This document shows, one piece after another, positions 7,921-17,318 of a DNA stretch of 64,000 bases (position 1 is its first letter; every line of letters starts with the position of its first letter). The position numbers and the translations under genes were made by a program. The notes under the pieces were generated by a model. The model was given only the letters and a program-made list of their open reading frames with translations. It did not search any database and was not told where the DNA came from. This stretch comes from CAVSQX01 sp963730225 (GTDB lineage Bacteria > Planctomycetota > Phycisphaerae > Tepidisphaerales > Tepidisphaeraceae), in NCBI GenBank assembly GCA_963730225.1, contig CAVSQX010000001.1, positions 1,364,001 through 1,428,000 of the forward strand. The letters are read 5' to 3'.

Positions 7921-10464
7921 ATGGAATTGAGCAACACTTACCCGTCGCTGCTTGCCCTGATCATTTTGATGATCGTGGGTCCATTGGCAAAAGCCCAGGA
8001 CAACGTCAGGGGTGGTTCTGAACCGATCGTCAACTCCATTGATCCTTCGAAGCTGACCTTCGATTATCTGGTCGACGGCAACCTGCCCCAGGACGATCCG
8101 GCAAACAAGAAATACAAGACATTGCAGGCCGCCTACGCCGCCGCTCCCCCGGGCACCGAATCCAAACCCACGATCATCGGAATCAAACCCGATGTCTACC
8201 AGATCACCGGGAGCATGGAGCGTGTTCCGAGCCTGAGCATCATTAAGAATTGGATTACCTTTCTCGGGCTGACCAACAATCGCCGCTCGGTAGTGCTGGC
8301 GGACAATCGGGGTCTGGACGAAGGGGCCTCCGATGATGGATATCTCCTGGACGTCAATGCGACCGGCTTGGCGGTTAAGAACCTGACCATACTCAATTAC
8401 TGTAATTGCGATTACCAATACCCCGGCGATCCCGGCAAAAATCTGAAGATGAGAAACCCCACCATCACCCAGGCCGTGGCCCTGCAAGCCTCGGGTGATA
8501 GGCATGTCTATGAGAACGTGGCGATTCTCAGCCGGCTCGACACGATGTTCCTGCGAACGACGCGCTCGTATTTCAAGAACGTCTACGTCGAAGGAACCGA
8601 CGATTGGATGGGCGGCGGCCAGATCAGTGTTTGGCAGGACTGCGAGCTTGTTTACCCGACCGGACGCGGTGTGATGTCGGCCTCGGGAGTCGTTTTCTTC
8701 AACTGCAAGTTTGAAGCGACTCGCGGCATGCAGTTCTATAAAGTGGAGTTTGGAAGCGCAGCCAGGCCGGATGCTCTGATCAACTGCATCCTGCCGGTAA
8801 CTTCGCCGCACGCTCCGGTCGCCTGGGTCAGAGGCAAGGCACTGCCGCGACCCAGCCAGTATTCCCTGACCTACCAAAACAAGGACACGAACGGGAATCC
8901 CGCCGTTATCTATGACGATTCTGTCAGCGGTCCGGCGTTTACCTATTCCAGGGAATTGTCCGAACCGGAACTGCTGGCTTACAACCCGTGGAACCTTCTC
9001 CGCGCCGCACCGAACTCCCCACCCGACGACTGGGACCCGGCCGGTGTCAGAGAGAAATACGAAGCCGCCGGGCAGGGAAACCAGGTATACCGAATCGCGT
9101 TGACGATCGGTTCATCCTCCAACCGCGCCGGCCGTCGTGGCAACGGCGCTTTGGGTGCCGCCGCTTCACCCGCTCCTGCTGCGGTCATTCGCACCGGCGG
9201 ACCCGGAATCACCATCAGCGCGACGGTTACTCCGAGCGACGCCGCCGACAAAACGATCGCCTGGTCGACTCAATCTAATCTGGTTTCTCTGAGTCGAACC
9301 ACTGGCCTGGATATTGTCATTACCGCCCAAAACACGACCGAAGAGGCGCAATATGTGCCCATCACCGCCAAAGCATCCAACGGCTTTTATGTCACCGCGT
9401 ACGTCTATGTCGAACCCAAATTCATCGATCCACCGGCCGTGACGGCCGCTCCAAAAATCAATCCCCCGGCCGACGGAAAAATCAGCGTCGATTACTCGCT
9501 CGATCTGGGTGGAAGAGCGGATCAATCGCTCGTGACGTGGTTCACGTGCGATGACGCCTCGGGAGCCAACGCAAAAAAAGTCGCCGTGAGCCGCGGAAAT
9601 CAGCCGCTCAAGGCCTACACGCTGATGCCCGGCGACGTTGGGAAATACCTGAAAGTAACCGTCGAGCCCAGGCACCACATCTCCGAGCCCGGTCCCGCGG
9701 TTGTTGCAATCGCCGCCGCCCCGATCACGGCGTCGGACATTCCCTCGACCACCGTTACCGCGAATTTCAGGAACTTCGTCGAAACTCCAACCGACGCGCC
9801 CGTGAGCGGACGGTGGACGGTCCTGGGCAACTGGACCATCGTTGCGGGAAATAATCTGACCAACGGCTACGGCATTCGCGCCGCCGGGCGCGGCTCCCAA
9901 TTTGCCGGTGGCGGTTTCGGTCTGCTGCCCGCGAATCCGACTAATGCCGACGCCACGCGCCCAGGAATCGGCATCGGCGGCAGTGGACTGTTTTATTTCA
10001 AGGACGGCGATGTCGGCGACATGCAGGTTGATCTGGTGATGACTCCCGACAAGACCGAGGGAACGGTTTTCGCCGTTCCCGGTGCTCCCAACGACAGCGG
10101 GGTTCGCAATTCGCATGGGGACTTCTACATTAAGTACGACCCGCGCACCGGGAACGGTTACTCCTTAAGGTATTGGAGAACAACACAATCCGCCGCAGCC
10201 TGCACGTACCAATTCTATAAGATCGAAAACGGCGTTGGCTCGCCGTTAAGCGACGAGCGCGTCTTATCCGGTGTTTTCAAACAAAACACATTCTTGACCC
10301 TGAAAGTGAAGGGATCGACGATTTCTGTGACCGCGCACAACACCGTCGATAGCGATACTCTGACAATGGAAGGAACTATCACTCCCAACGAATACGGCGG
10401 CGCCGGCGTATCGGCCAGTGGAGCCGCCACTATCTACAGCCAGATTAGAATTTCCTATCCCTGA
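7921..10464 (+). CDS. Secreted pectinesterase-like (CE8 beta-helix) multidomain protein
   Basis: An 847-residue exported protein starting at ATG 7921 with GGAG 8 nt upstream. A longer in-frame reading from 6484 runs antisense through the MFS gene and is not credible. Residues 1-26 are a signal peptide ending near AKAQ. Residues ~45-370 are a right-handed beta-helix of the pectin methylesterase family, with ITQAVALQ, SRLDTMFL (Asp near 206) and GTDDWMGGGQ (Asp near 228) at the positions of the QAVAL, QDTL and GTVDFIFG motifs. The usual Gln of QDT is Leu here, so activity may be altered. After ~residue 400 come Ig-like segments and a C-terminal concanavalin/LamG-like region (GRWTVLGNWTIVAGN to the end). 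The last 10 bp overlap the convergent MBL gene. Confidence 0.8.
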   Translation: MELSNTYPSLLALIILMIVGPLAKAQDNVRGGSEPIVNSIDPSKLTFDYLVDGNLPQDDPANKKYKTLQAAYAAAPPGTESKPTIIGIKPDVYQITGSMERVPSLSIIKNWITFLGLTNNRRSVVLADNRGLDEGASDDGYLLDVNATGLAVKNLTILNYCNCDYQYPGDPGKNLKMRNPTITQAVALQASGDRHVYENVAILSRLDTMFLRTTRSYFKNVYVEGTDDWMGGGQISVWQDCELVYPTGRGVMSASGVVFFNCKFEATRGMQFYKVEFGSAARPDALINCILPVTSPHAPVAWVRGKALPRPSQYSLTYQNKDTNGNPAVIYDDSVSGPAFTYSRELSEPELLAYNPWNLLRAAPNSPPDDWDPAGVREKYEAAGQGNQVYRIALTIGSSSNRAGRRGNGALGAAASPAPAAVIRTGGPGITISATVTPSDAADKTIAWSTQSNLVSLSRTTGLDIVITAQNTTEEAQYVPITAKASNGFYVTAYVYVEPKFIDPPAVTAAPKINPPADGKISVDYSLDLGGRADQSLVTWFTCDDASGANAKKVAVSRGNQPLKAYTLMPGDVGKYLKVTVEPRHHISEPGPAVVAIAAAPITASDIPSTTVTANFRNFVETPTDAPVSGRWTVLGNWTIVAGNNLTNGYGIRAAGRGSQFAGGGFGLLPANPTNADATRPGIGIGGSGLFYFKDGDVGDMQVDLVMTPDKTEGTVFAVPGAPNDSGVRNSHGDFYIKYDPRTGNGYSLRYWRTTQSAAACTYQFYKIENGVGSPLSDERVLSGVFKQNTFLTLKVKGSTISVTAHNTVDSDTLTMEGTITPNEYGGAGVSASGAATIYSQIRISYP

Positions 10465-11281
10465 TCTTCTCGCCGCACGGCGGTCCGTTGGCCGTGTTTG
10501 GGAATCAGCGCCTTTAGCTTCGCATATTTGACGCGCATGTAATCGATGAACAATTGCGGATCCTGGCTGTTCATAGCGAACATCTCGAAATGGGCCGGCA
10601 CCGTCATTCCCGGCCGAATGCTGCCGGCCAGGTCTGCGGCTTCCTGATACGTCATATTGCCGACGATATTGTTCGCCAGTCGCTTTGCGTCCCGCCCATT
10701 GATCGGCAAGATCGCCAGGTCCAACCGCCATCGGCGCAGCAACGCCTGCATCCCTTCATAGATGCACGTATCGCCAGCGTGATAGAAGCAAAAGTCGTTG
10801 CCCTCGACGACGAATCCCAGATACGGGTGCAGGCCCGTCTTTTCATCCACATCAAGCAGTTCATGTGCCGCCGGGACTGCGGTGATTTTCAGCCCGCCGA
10901 CCTCCAGCGTTCGACCCACATCGATGCCCAACACCCGATCGGGATCGACTTGCAGCTGGTCGATCACCGTGCCGCGCAATAGTTGCGGCACAATCAACGG
11001 TGCGCGCGGCGAGGTCCGCAGGATCCCCGGCAGCGCATCAAGATCGATGTGATCCGCGTGATTGTGGCTCCCCAACACCACGGTCGCATTCGTCACATTC
11101 ATTGGCGAAAGCAACGGCGGCACCGTGCGCCCGGCAGATTCGATAGAAATGGATCGACGTAGCAAACGGACGGTCCGAGCTTTAGTACGAAGCTGTGCTG
11201 CCCAAGCCACCAGAATGCGCATTGACCAGGCGAGACCTCCCAGGAGTTTATGTCATCGATCAGTGCTTCGCCTGTCTTCAT
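10455..11281 (-). pseudogene. Metallo-beta-lactamase-fold hydrolase, UlaG-like (frameshifted)
   Basis: Two frames form one MBL-fold protein of about 275 residues. The N-terminal piece from ATG 11281 (MKTGEALIDDINSW) carries FWWLGQHSFVLKLG and VDPFLSN. The second carries the metal-binding GSHNHADHIDLDAL, YHAGDTCIYEGM, LPINGRDAKR and VPAHFEMFAMNSQDP. These belong to the L-ascorbate-6-phosphate lactonase (UlaG) subfamily. The frame is lost near 11129, where LPGARCRR should be LPGRTVPPL; one extra base (a second G on the plus strand) repairs it. It is convergent with and slightly overlaps the pectinesterase gene. A cytoplasmic lactonase or phosphodiesterase role is possible, but the substrate cannot be read from sequence. 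Confidence 0.78.
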
Positions 11282-11653
11282 CCCTCGGCCTCGCCGCTGA
11301 CAACGAACCGCCAATTCAAGAGCACGCCCATCGTTTCGCCCTTCCTGGCACGCAGTAAGACACCCTCGGCGGCTAAAAACATCACCGAGGCGGCCAAGAA
11401 ACTCAAGATGGATTCCTCCCGTTATCGCCGTTTTGGGCGGAGCTCTGAAAGCTCAAAGTTGGAACCGCCATCAAAATGACCAGATATCGCGGTCTGCCCA
11501 AACGCTGTCTGGAGCGTCTATTTTCGGGAAAAATAATCCTAACGACGTTTTCAGCCGGCGTGGTGTTCTGTGCCTGTCCTTAGGTTCAGCACGACTTGAT
11601 TGCAAATTTGGCGACTACAACTTGCGGGTCACGGTCGATACGATTTGCGGTCC
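11282..11653. other. Intergenic region upstream of hen1
   Basis: This 372-bp gap separates the divergent MBL-hydrolase and hen1 genes. I see no convincing coding frame, tRNA, inverted repeat of note, or well-matched sigma-70 promoter, although both flanking genes must be transcribed out of it. Confidence 0.5.
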
Positions 11654-13060
11654 ATGTTGCTGACGCTGACCACCACGCACACTCCGGCCACCGATTTGGG
11701 TTACCTGTTACACAAGAACCCCTCGCGGCCGCAGGCATTTGAGTTGGGCTTTGGAACGGCTCACGTGCTATACCCCGAAGCATCGGTCGAGCGTTGCACG
11801 GCCGCTTTGCTGTTGGACATCGATCCCGTTGGTTTAGTCCGTAATCGCCGAGGCCCCGCGGGCGAGGCTTTTTCGCTGGAACAGTATGTGAACGATCGCC
11901 CCTATGCGGCTAGCTCATTTCTTTCTGTGGCGATTGCACAGGTGTTTGGGTCAGCGCTTTCCGGCGCCAGCCGCGAGCGGCCGGAACTTGCAAAAACCGC
12001 GATCCCGCTGACGGCGCGCATCTGCGTCGTCCCATGCCGCGGCGGCGAAACATTTTTGCGCAAATTATTTGAGCCGTTGGGCTACACAATTCATGCGACC
12101 CATCATCCGCTCGACGAGGAATTTCCCAACTGGGGTGAGGGGCCATATTTCACAGTTGAATTGTCCCACACAATCACCGTGCATGATCTGCTCACGCACC
12201 TGTATGTGCTGATTCCGGTGCTGGACAACGACAAGCATTATTGGGTCGGTGACGATGAAGTGGAAAAACTGCTGCGTCACGGCGATACCTGGCTGGCCGG
12301 CCATCCGGAAAAGGAGCAAATCGTCAACCGGTACCTCAAACATCGGAAATACCTGGCCGATCAGGCATTGGCCCGGTTGATGGATGTCGATCCCGCGGAA
12401 GCTGAGGAAGCCAATGAGCAGCACGCCACGGAAGAGGAGCAAGTCGAACGAAAGATCAGCCTCAACGAGCAGCGGCAAAGCACGGTTCTGTCCATCCTGA
12501 AATCCTGTGGAGCCAAGCGTGTGCTGGACCTGGGATGCAGCTACGGAAACCTGCTGCGCCGGCTTCTCGATGACAAACAGTTCGAGCAGATTGTCGGTCT
12601 GGATGTTTCACATCGTGCGTTGGAAATCGCCGCCGATCGATTGCATCTGGACCGAATGCCGCAGCGCCAACGACAGCGCGTTCAACTATTGCATGGATCG
12701 CTCATCTACCGAGACCAGCGTCTGGCCGGCTTCGATGCCGCGGCGGTGGTGGAGGTGATCGAACACCTGGATGAGCCTCGGCTGGCCGCGTTCGAACGGG
12801 TGTTATTCGAGTTTGCCAAATCGAAGACTGTGATCGTGACGACGCCCAATGTCGAATACAACATTCGATTCGAGACGCTTCCCGCCGGCAAATTCCGACA
12901 CCGCGATCATCGCTTTGAATGGACCCGAGCACAATTTCAGAATTGGGCGACGGGGGTTTCCCAGCGTTTTGGATATGGCGTTCGATTTCTCCCGGTCGGG
13001 CCGGTGGATGCTGAACTGGGGCCGCCGACGCAGATGGCCGTGTTTAGCGACGAGCGTTAA
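11654..13060 (+). CDS. hen1: Hen1, RNA 3'-terminal ribose 2'-O-methyltransferase
   Basis: A 468-residue protein from ATG 11654. Residues 1-~245 form the bacterial Hen1 N-terminal domain (LLTLTTTHTPATDLGYLLHKNP, LPLTARICVVPCRGGETFLRKLFEPLGY, LTHLYVLIPVLDNDKHYWV), which activates the Pnkp ligase. The C-terminal half is an AdoMet methyltransferase (RVLDLGCSYGNLLRRL). The metal site of Hen1 enzymes is complete: Glu367 and Glu370-His371 in EVIEH, and His419 in RHRDHRFEW, matching the Glu-Glu-His-His site of Clostridium Hen1. It methylates the 2'-OH at the broken 3' end of RNA before Pnkp seals it, so that the repaired site cannot be cut again. pnkp follows 7 nt downstream. Confidence 0.93.
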   Translation: MLLTLTTTHTPATDLGYLLHKNPSRPQAFELGFGTAHVLYPEASVERCTAALLLDIDPVGLVRNRRGPAGEAFSLEQYVNDRPYAASSFLSVAIAQVFGSALSGASRERPELAKTAIPLTARICVVPCRGGETFLRKLFEPLGYTIHATHHPLDEEFPNWGEGPYFTVELSHTITVHDLLTHLYVLIPVLDNDKHYWVGDDEVEKLLRHGDTWLAGHPEKEQIVNRYLKHRKYLADQALARLMDVDPAEAEEANEQHATEEEQVERKISLNEQRQSTVLSILKSCGAKRVLDLGCSYGNLLRRLLDDKQFEQIVGLDVSHRALEIAADRLHLDRMPQRQRQRVQLLHGSLIYRDQRLAGFDAAAVVEVIEHLDEPRLAAFERVLFEFAKSKTVIVTTPNVEYNIRFETLPAGKFRHRDHRFEWTRAQFQNWATGVSQRFGYGVRFLPVGPVDAELGPPTQMAVFSDER

Positions 13061-13067
13061 TCGAACC

Positions 13068-15638
13068 ATGCGGATCATCATCCCCGAGCTTTGCCTGGTT
13101 GTTCTTGTCGGACCGTCCGGCTGCGGGAAATCAACGGTTGCGCGCAAACACTTCAAGCCGACAGAGGTGATCTCCTCGGACTTCTGCCGGGGGCTGGTCA
13201 GTGATGATGAGAACAGCCAGGACGCGACAGCCGATGCGTTTGATTTGCTGAGATTTATCGTCGGCAAACGACTGGCGCGGGGGATGCTCACGGTCATTGA
13301 CGCAACGAACGTGCAAGCGGAAGCGCGCAAGCCACTGGTGGAACTGGCGCGCGAACATGATGTTCTGCCCGTGGCGATCGTACTGAAGATGCCGGAGCAC
13401 GTTTGCCACGATCGCAACAAAACCCGGGCGGATCGTTCGTTCGGCCCGCATGTTGTCCGGAATCAGCTTATTCAACTTCGTCGCAGCCTTCGCGGCCTGG
13501 AACGCGAAGGCTTTCGATACGTCTACACATTACAAACGCCGGATGACGTGGAACAGGCGGTGATCGAGCGGCAGCCGCTGTGGAATAATCGCAAATCCGA
13601 CAAGGGCCCGTTCGACATCATCGGCGACATACACGGCTGCTACGATGAACTGATCGAATTGCTGAACAAGCTCGGCTACGACACGACGCAGTGGAGCCGG
13701 GTTGCGCCGCCGCCGGGTCGAAAAGTGATTTTTCTCGGGGATCTGGTCGATCGGGGCCCAAATTCTCCGGCCGTCTTAAGGCTGGTCATGTCCATGGTCG
13801 CGCACGGGATCGCGCTGTGTGTTCCGGGCAATCACGATGTAAAGCTCTTGCGCAAGCTGCAAGGCAAGAATGTCCAAATCACCCACGGGCTTGGCGAAAC
13901 ATTGCAGCAGCTTGAGGCCCACACGGCGGAGCAGCGCGGCTTGGTGGCCCAATTTATCGATTCACTGATTGGCCACTACGTTCTGGATGAAGGCCGGCTG
14001 GTGGTTGCGCACGCCGGGATGAAGGAGCGGTACATCGGCCGGGCCTCGGGCCGAGTGCGGGAATTTGCGCTGTACGGCGAGACGACCGGCGAAACCGACG
14101 AATTCGGTCTGCCAGTGCGCAACAACTGGGCGGCGGAATATCGCGGCTTGGCCCATGTCGTCTACGGCCACACGCCTGTCCCCGAGGCAGACTGGCTGAA
14201 TCGGACGATCAACATCGATACCGGCTGCGTTTTCGGCGGAAAACTAACGGCTCTCCGCTGGCCGGAGAAGGAAATCATTTCGGTTGCGGCGAAGCAGACC
14301 CATTCTGAGCCATCCAAACCGTTTCTCCCCCCTGAGCAGGTCGCTCCCGAATTATCCGCCCAACAGCAACACGACGATGTGCTTGATCTGTCCGACGTAA
14401 CCGGCAAGCGGATTGTCGCCACGCGGCTTCACCACAGTGTGACCATCCGCGAAGAGAATGCGACGGCGGCGCTGGAGGTGATGAGCCGATTTGCGGTGAA
14501 TCCCAAGTGGCTGATTTATCTGCCGCCGACGATGTCACCGACCGAAACAACCGATCGGCCCGGACTGCTGGAGCATCCGCAGCAGGCGTTCGACTATTTC
14601 CGCGCCAGCGGCGTTGGAAAAGCCATTTGCGAAGAGAAGCACATGGGCTCGCGCGCGGTCGTCGTCATCTGCCGCGATGAGGCGGTCTCGCGCAAGCGAT
14701 TTGGCATTCGGGAAAATGTCGCCGGCATGATCTACACGCGCACCGGCCGCCGATTTTTTGATGATGCCGCCGTTGAGGCTCAACTTCTGGAAATCATTCG
14801 ACAAGCCTTGACGAAGGCGGACTTCTGGGAGGAGTTTCGCAGCGAATGGTTCTGCCTGGACTGCGAACTGATGCCCTGGTCGGCCAAGGCGCAGGAGCTG
14901 CTGCGAACCCAATATGCGGCGGTCGGCTCGGCGTCGCGCGCCGCGGTGGCCGAATCGGTTTTGGTCCTTCAGCAGGCGACAAGTCGTTACGGCGATGCTG
15001 GCTCAACGGATGGATTCGCTGGCCTGTTGGACCGACAGCGCGACCGCCTGATTCGGGTGAACCGGTATGTCGATGCCTACCGTCGGTACTGTTGGCCGGT
15101 CCGTGGCGTCGCAGATCTGAAGCTTGCTCCGTTCCATATCCTGGCCAGCGAAGGCAAAGCGCATGTCGATCGGGATCATCTGTGGCACATGCAAACGGTC
15201 TCCAGAATTGTGGATGCCGCGCCGGACACACCGATCATGGCGACGGCACATCGCGTCGTTGATATGACGGAACCGGTGGCAGTTGATGCCGGCATTTCAT
15301 GGTGGGAGCAACTCACCGGCGCCGGTGGCGAGGGGATGGTCGTCAAACCCCTGGAATTCATCGTTCGTGGCAAAAAGGGTTTGGTGCAGCCTGCGGTGAA
15401 ATGCCGCGGGCGCGAATACCTTCGAATTATCTACGGCCCGGAATACGACGCCCCCGGCAATCTGGATCGGCTCCGCGCTCGCGGATTAGCCGCCAAGCGG
15501 TCGCTGGCCCTGCGCGAATTTGCCCTGGGCATTGAAGCCCTGGAACGGTTTGTACGTCGAGAACCCTTGCGCCAGGTACATGAGTGCGTTTTCGGCGTAT
15601 TGGCGCTCGAAAGCGAACCTGTCGATCCAAGGCTCTAA
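13068..15638 (+). CDS. pnkp: Pnkp, polynucleotide kinase-phosphatase-ligase
   Basis: An 856-residue three-domain RNA end-healing and sealing enzyme. The N-terminal kinase has P-loop GPSGCGKST (residues 15-23) and phosphorylates 5'-OH ends. The central metallophosphoesterase (about 180-450) has DIIGDIHGCYDE, VIFLGDLVDRGPN, CVPGNHDVKL, VVAHAGMKE and VVYGHTPV; it removes 2',3'-cyclic and 3'-phosphates. The C-terminal ligase-type adenylyltransferase has the nucleotidyl lysine in EEKHMGSRA (Lys524). Length and domain order agree with the bacterial Pnkp family. The start ATG 13068 lies 7 nt after the hen1 stop, so the two form one operon. Together with Hen1 it repairs RNAs cut by ribotoxins, giving 2'-O-methylated junctions. 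Confidence 0.94.
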   Translation: MRIIIPELCLVVLVGPSGCGKSTVARKHFKPTEVISSDFCRGLVSDDENSQDATADAFDLLRFIVGKRLARGMLTVIDATNVQAEARKPLVELAREHDVLPVAIVLKMPEHVCHDRNKTRADRSFGPHVVRNQLIQLRRSLRGLEREGFRYVYTLQTPDDVEQAVIERQPLWNNRKSDKGPFDIIGDIHGCYDELIELLNKLGYDTTQWSRVAPPPGRKVIFLGDLVDRGPNSPAVLRLVMSMVAHGIALCVPGNHDVKLLRKLQGKNVQITHGLGETLQQLEAHTAEQRGLVAQFIDSLIGHYVLDEGRLVVAHAGMKERYIGRASGRVREFALYGETTGETDEFGLPVRNNWAAEYRGLAHVVYGHTPVPEADWLNRTINIDTGCVFGGKLTALRWPEKEIISVAAKQTHSEPSKPFLPPEQVAPELSAQQQHDDVLDLSDVTGKRIVATRLHHSVTIREENATAALEVMSRFAVNPKWLIYLPPTMSPTETTDRPGLLEHPQQAFDYFRASGVGKAICEEKHMGSRAVVVICRDEAVSRKRFGIRENVAGMIYTRTGRRFFDDAAVEAQLLEIIRQALTKADFWEEFRSEWFCLDCELMPWSAKAQELLRTQYAAVGSASRAAVAESVLVLQQATSRYGDAGSTDGFAGLLDRQRDRLIRVNRYVDAYRRYCWPVRGVADLKLAPFHILASEGKAHVDRDHLWHMQTVSRIVDAAPDTPIMATAHRVVDMTEPVAVDAGISWWEQLTGAGGEGMVVKPLEFIVRGKKGLVQPAVKCRGREYLRIIYGPEYDAPGNLDRLRARGLAAKRSLALREFALGIEALERFVRREPLRQVHECVFGVLALESEPVDPRL

Positions 15639-15663
15639 TCGTTGAACCCCGCAGACACGGCCG

Positions 15664-15683
15664 GTGTGCGTTGGCACGCACAC
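15664..15683 (+). terminator. Hairpin after pnkp, possible terminator
   Basis: A perfect 8-bp inverted repeat (GTGTGCGT / ACGCACAC) with a TGGC loop lies 26 bp after the pnkp stop. There is no T-run after it, so it is not a classical intrinsic terminator and may serve as a 3'-end stabiliser or be chance. Confidence 0.35.
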
Positions 15684-16061
15684 GATCGGGGTCTAAGCGA
15701 GAGCCGAAGTTCTGCGGCTTCTTTGGTTCTCCATCTTCACCTGCACGTTAGCGCACCTCCGCCACCGATACGGCGGCCGGGAACGGCTGATCGACCCGGA
15801 CGGCCACGTTAGCGACACCCACGCCGCATAAGTCGTCGATTGGATTGAGCAATTGGGGCAGCACGCTGGTCGATCGCTGCCAGCTGGAGCTCTGCCGGCA
15901 CGGCGTTCAACTTAACGATTGCCTGACCACAGTTGCGGTGGCGTCGCTATTTAGGAAGTCGCTCGGAAAATCGATACGTACCGTCTATCCCGATGCTTCT
16001 GAGCCGCATCACCCCAAACAGGAAGGTTCGCTATTCCAGCGATTAGAAGAACTTATAGAAG
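15684..16061. other. Intergenic region between pnkp and tRNA-Val
   Basis: About 380 bp with no gene I can support. A plus-strand open stretch ending at a TAA near 15830 (reading GRERLIDPDGHVSDTHAA) has no good start and no recognised family. A frame over 15845-16102 runs into the antisense of the tRNA and is rejected. Confidence 0.45.
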
Positions 16062-16135
16062 TGGGCGATAAGGGGCTCGAACCCCTGACCTCACGGGTGT
16101 GATCCGTGCGCTCTAGCCAACTGAGCTAATCGCCC
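16062..16135 (-). tRNA. tRNA-Val (CAC)
   Basis: The minus strand folds into a complete 74-nt cloverleaf. The acceptor stem is GGGCGAT / ATCGCCC, the D arm GCTC..GAGC, the anticodon stem CACGG / CCGTG with loop ATCACAC giving anticodon CAC, and the T arm AGGGG-TTCGAGC-CCCTT with a G-T pair. The discriminator base is A and CCA is not encoded. It reads valine GTG codons. Confidence 0.93.
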
Positions 16136-16183
16136 GTCGGCACGCAATCTACGGTGAGCCATGCATGAAAGCAACAGCCGCCC

Positions 16184-16750
16184 TCAGGCCGCGATCGCGG
16201 TGGGACCGGCGAGAAAAACCGAGGGTTCGTTCGTCCGCTCCAAAGCCGGCGGCGTCACGGGCTCGAGTTTCCTGCGCTGGGCGACGGCCGGCACCGACAC
16301 CTTCTTGTTCAACAGCAATTCCGACAACGCCGCCAAGGCCTGCGTATCTTCCTGGGTGGGAATCTGCTTCCGCAGTTGGTCGATCTCGGCGTTGAGCCGC
16401 TCAAGCTGCTGAGTCTTTTCGGCGACGGTCTTTTCCAGCTCGCTGATCGTCTCCTGCGATTGCGAAAGTCGTTGCCCCTGGCGATCGATGATCGCCTCGG
16501 CCTGCTCGCGCGCCATCGTGGCCTCGCCCAGCTTGGCCATCAGCGCCTGCAATTGCTCCTCTTTCTTCGCCAGGGTTTTGGACTGATCTTCCAGCGTCCG
16601 CTCGGTTTGGCAGATCGAGGCGGTTTGCGAGGCAATCGTCTCCTGCAACGCGACGACCTTGTCCAAGTCGGACTTAATTCGCTTGGACTGCTGGACGATG
16701 ATCTGCCGCGCTTCGCCAAGCGCCTGCGCAAATGTCATTTCCTGAGACAT
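16184..16750 (-). CDS. Predicted coiled-coil protein, function unknown
   Basis: A 188-residue soluble protein starting at ATG 16750 with GGAG 6 nt upstream; a TTG start 12 nt earlier is less likely. From residue ~15 to ~140 it is a nearly unbroken heptad-rich coiled coil full of Gln, Glu, Lys and Ala (DLDKVVALQETIASQ, EEQLQALMAKLGEA, ISELEKTVAEKTQQL). A Pro/Ala-rich tail without charge follows. There is no signal peptide and no membrane segment. It lies next to tRNA-Val. No family is recognised. It could be a scaffold or a cytoskeletal-like protein, but nothing in the sequence decides this. Confidence 0.72.
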   Translation of the reverse strand: MSQEMTFAQALGEARQIIVQQSKRIKSDLDKVVALQETIASQTASICQTERTLEDQSKTLAKKEEQLQALMAKLGEATMAREQAEAIIDRQGQRLSQSQETISELEKTVAEKTQQLERLNAEIDQLRKQIPTQEDTQALAALSELLLNKKVSVPAVAQRRKLEPVTPPALERTNEPSVFLAGPTAIAA

Positions 16751-16909
16751 GCAATTCTCCAATGCACGGGGACAACAGTTCGGCTGGCCGGTACGAAAGT
16801 CGCTCGGCCAGTTAACATTGTCGGTTATGGCGAGAGGGCAAGTTAGAAAAGTAACATGGTTATTGAACCGCCTCGGCCAAGTCCGATAAATCGGGTCCTA
16901 TCATTCCAA

Positions 16910-17311
16910 ATGCCCGTGCGCACCCGCCGATGGAACGACCCGGCCCAGATCGACGACGGAGTTCGGATCTTAATTTGCCGATATCGCCCTCGCGGCCTGG
17001 CCCGATCCGCGGAAACCTGGGACCGGTGGCTGGCTAATCTCGGTCCCAGCAAATCGCTTCACGCCGCGGTGTATGGAAAGACCGGATCCGGACCCATTTC
17101 CTGGTCGATCTATCGGGCCGCGTATCTGAACGAAATGAAACAGCAGAAGGCGGCCATCGAGCAACTGGCCCGCCAGGTCGCCGGCGGCCAAACCATCACG
17201 CTGCTTTGTTCTTCGCACTGTGTTCGCGCGGATCGCTGCCACCGCAGTTTACTGGCGAAGCTGATTGAATCCGCCGCGGCGCAATGGCGCGGCGGCAATC
17301 ACTCACTATGA
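16910..17311 (+). CDS. DUF488 (YeaO-like) family protein
   Basis: About 133 residues from ATG 16910; an in-frame ATG at 16856 adds 18 residues that are not family-like. It has the DUF488 hallmarks: an N-terminal RTRRWNDPAQIDDGVRILI, CRYRPRGLARSAETWDRW, the LGPSKSLHAAVYGK segment, and the C-terminal SSHCVRADRCHRSLLAKLI with the conserved CHR. The family's biochemical role is not established; it is widely conserved as a small soluble protein. Its stop lies 7 nt before the next GNAT gene, suggesting co-transcription. Confidence 0.78.
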   Translation: MPVRTRRWNDPAQIDDGVRILICRYRPRGLARSAETWDRWLANLGPSKSLHAAVYGKTGSGPISWSIYRAAYLNEMKQQKAAIEQLARQVAGGQTITLLCSSHCVRADRCHRSLLAKLIESAAAQWRGGNHSL

Positions 17312-17318
17312 TTCCAAT

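Noticed and set aside
10480..11222. Independent small genes within the MBL region
   Set aside because: They overlap on both strands the two halves of one MBL-fold protein that aligns over its full length.
15845..16102. Small plus-strand protein ending GLEPLTSRV
   Set aside because: Its C-terminus is the antisense of the tRNA-Val gene, a common false ORF.
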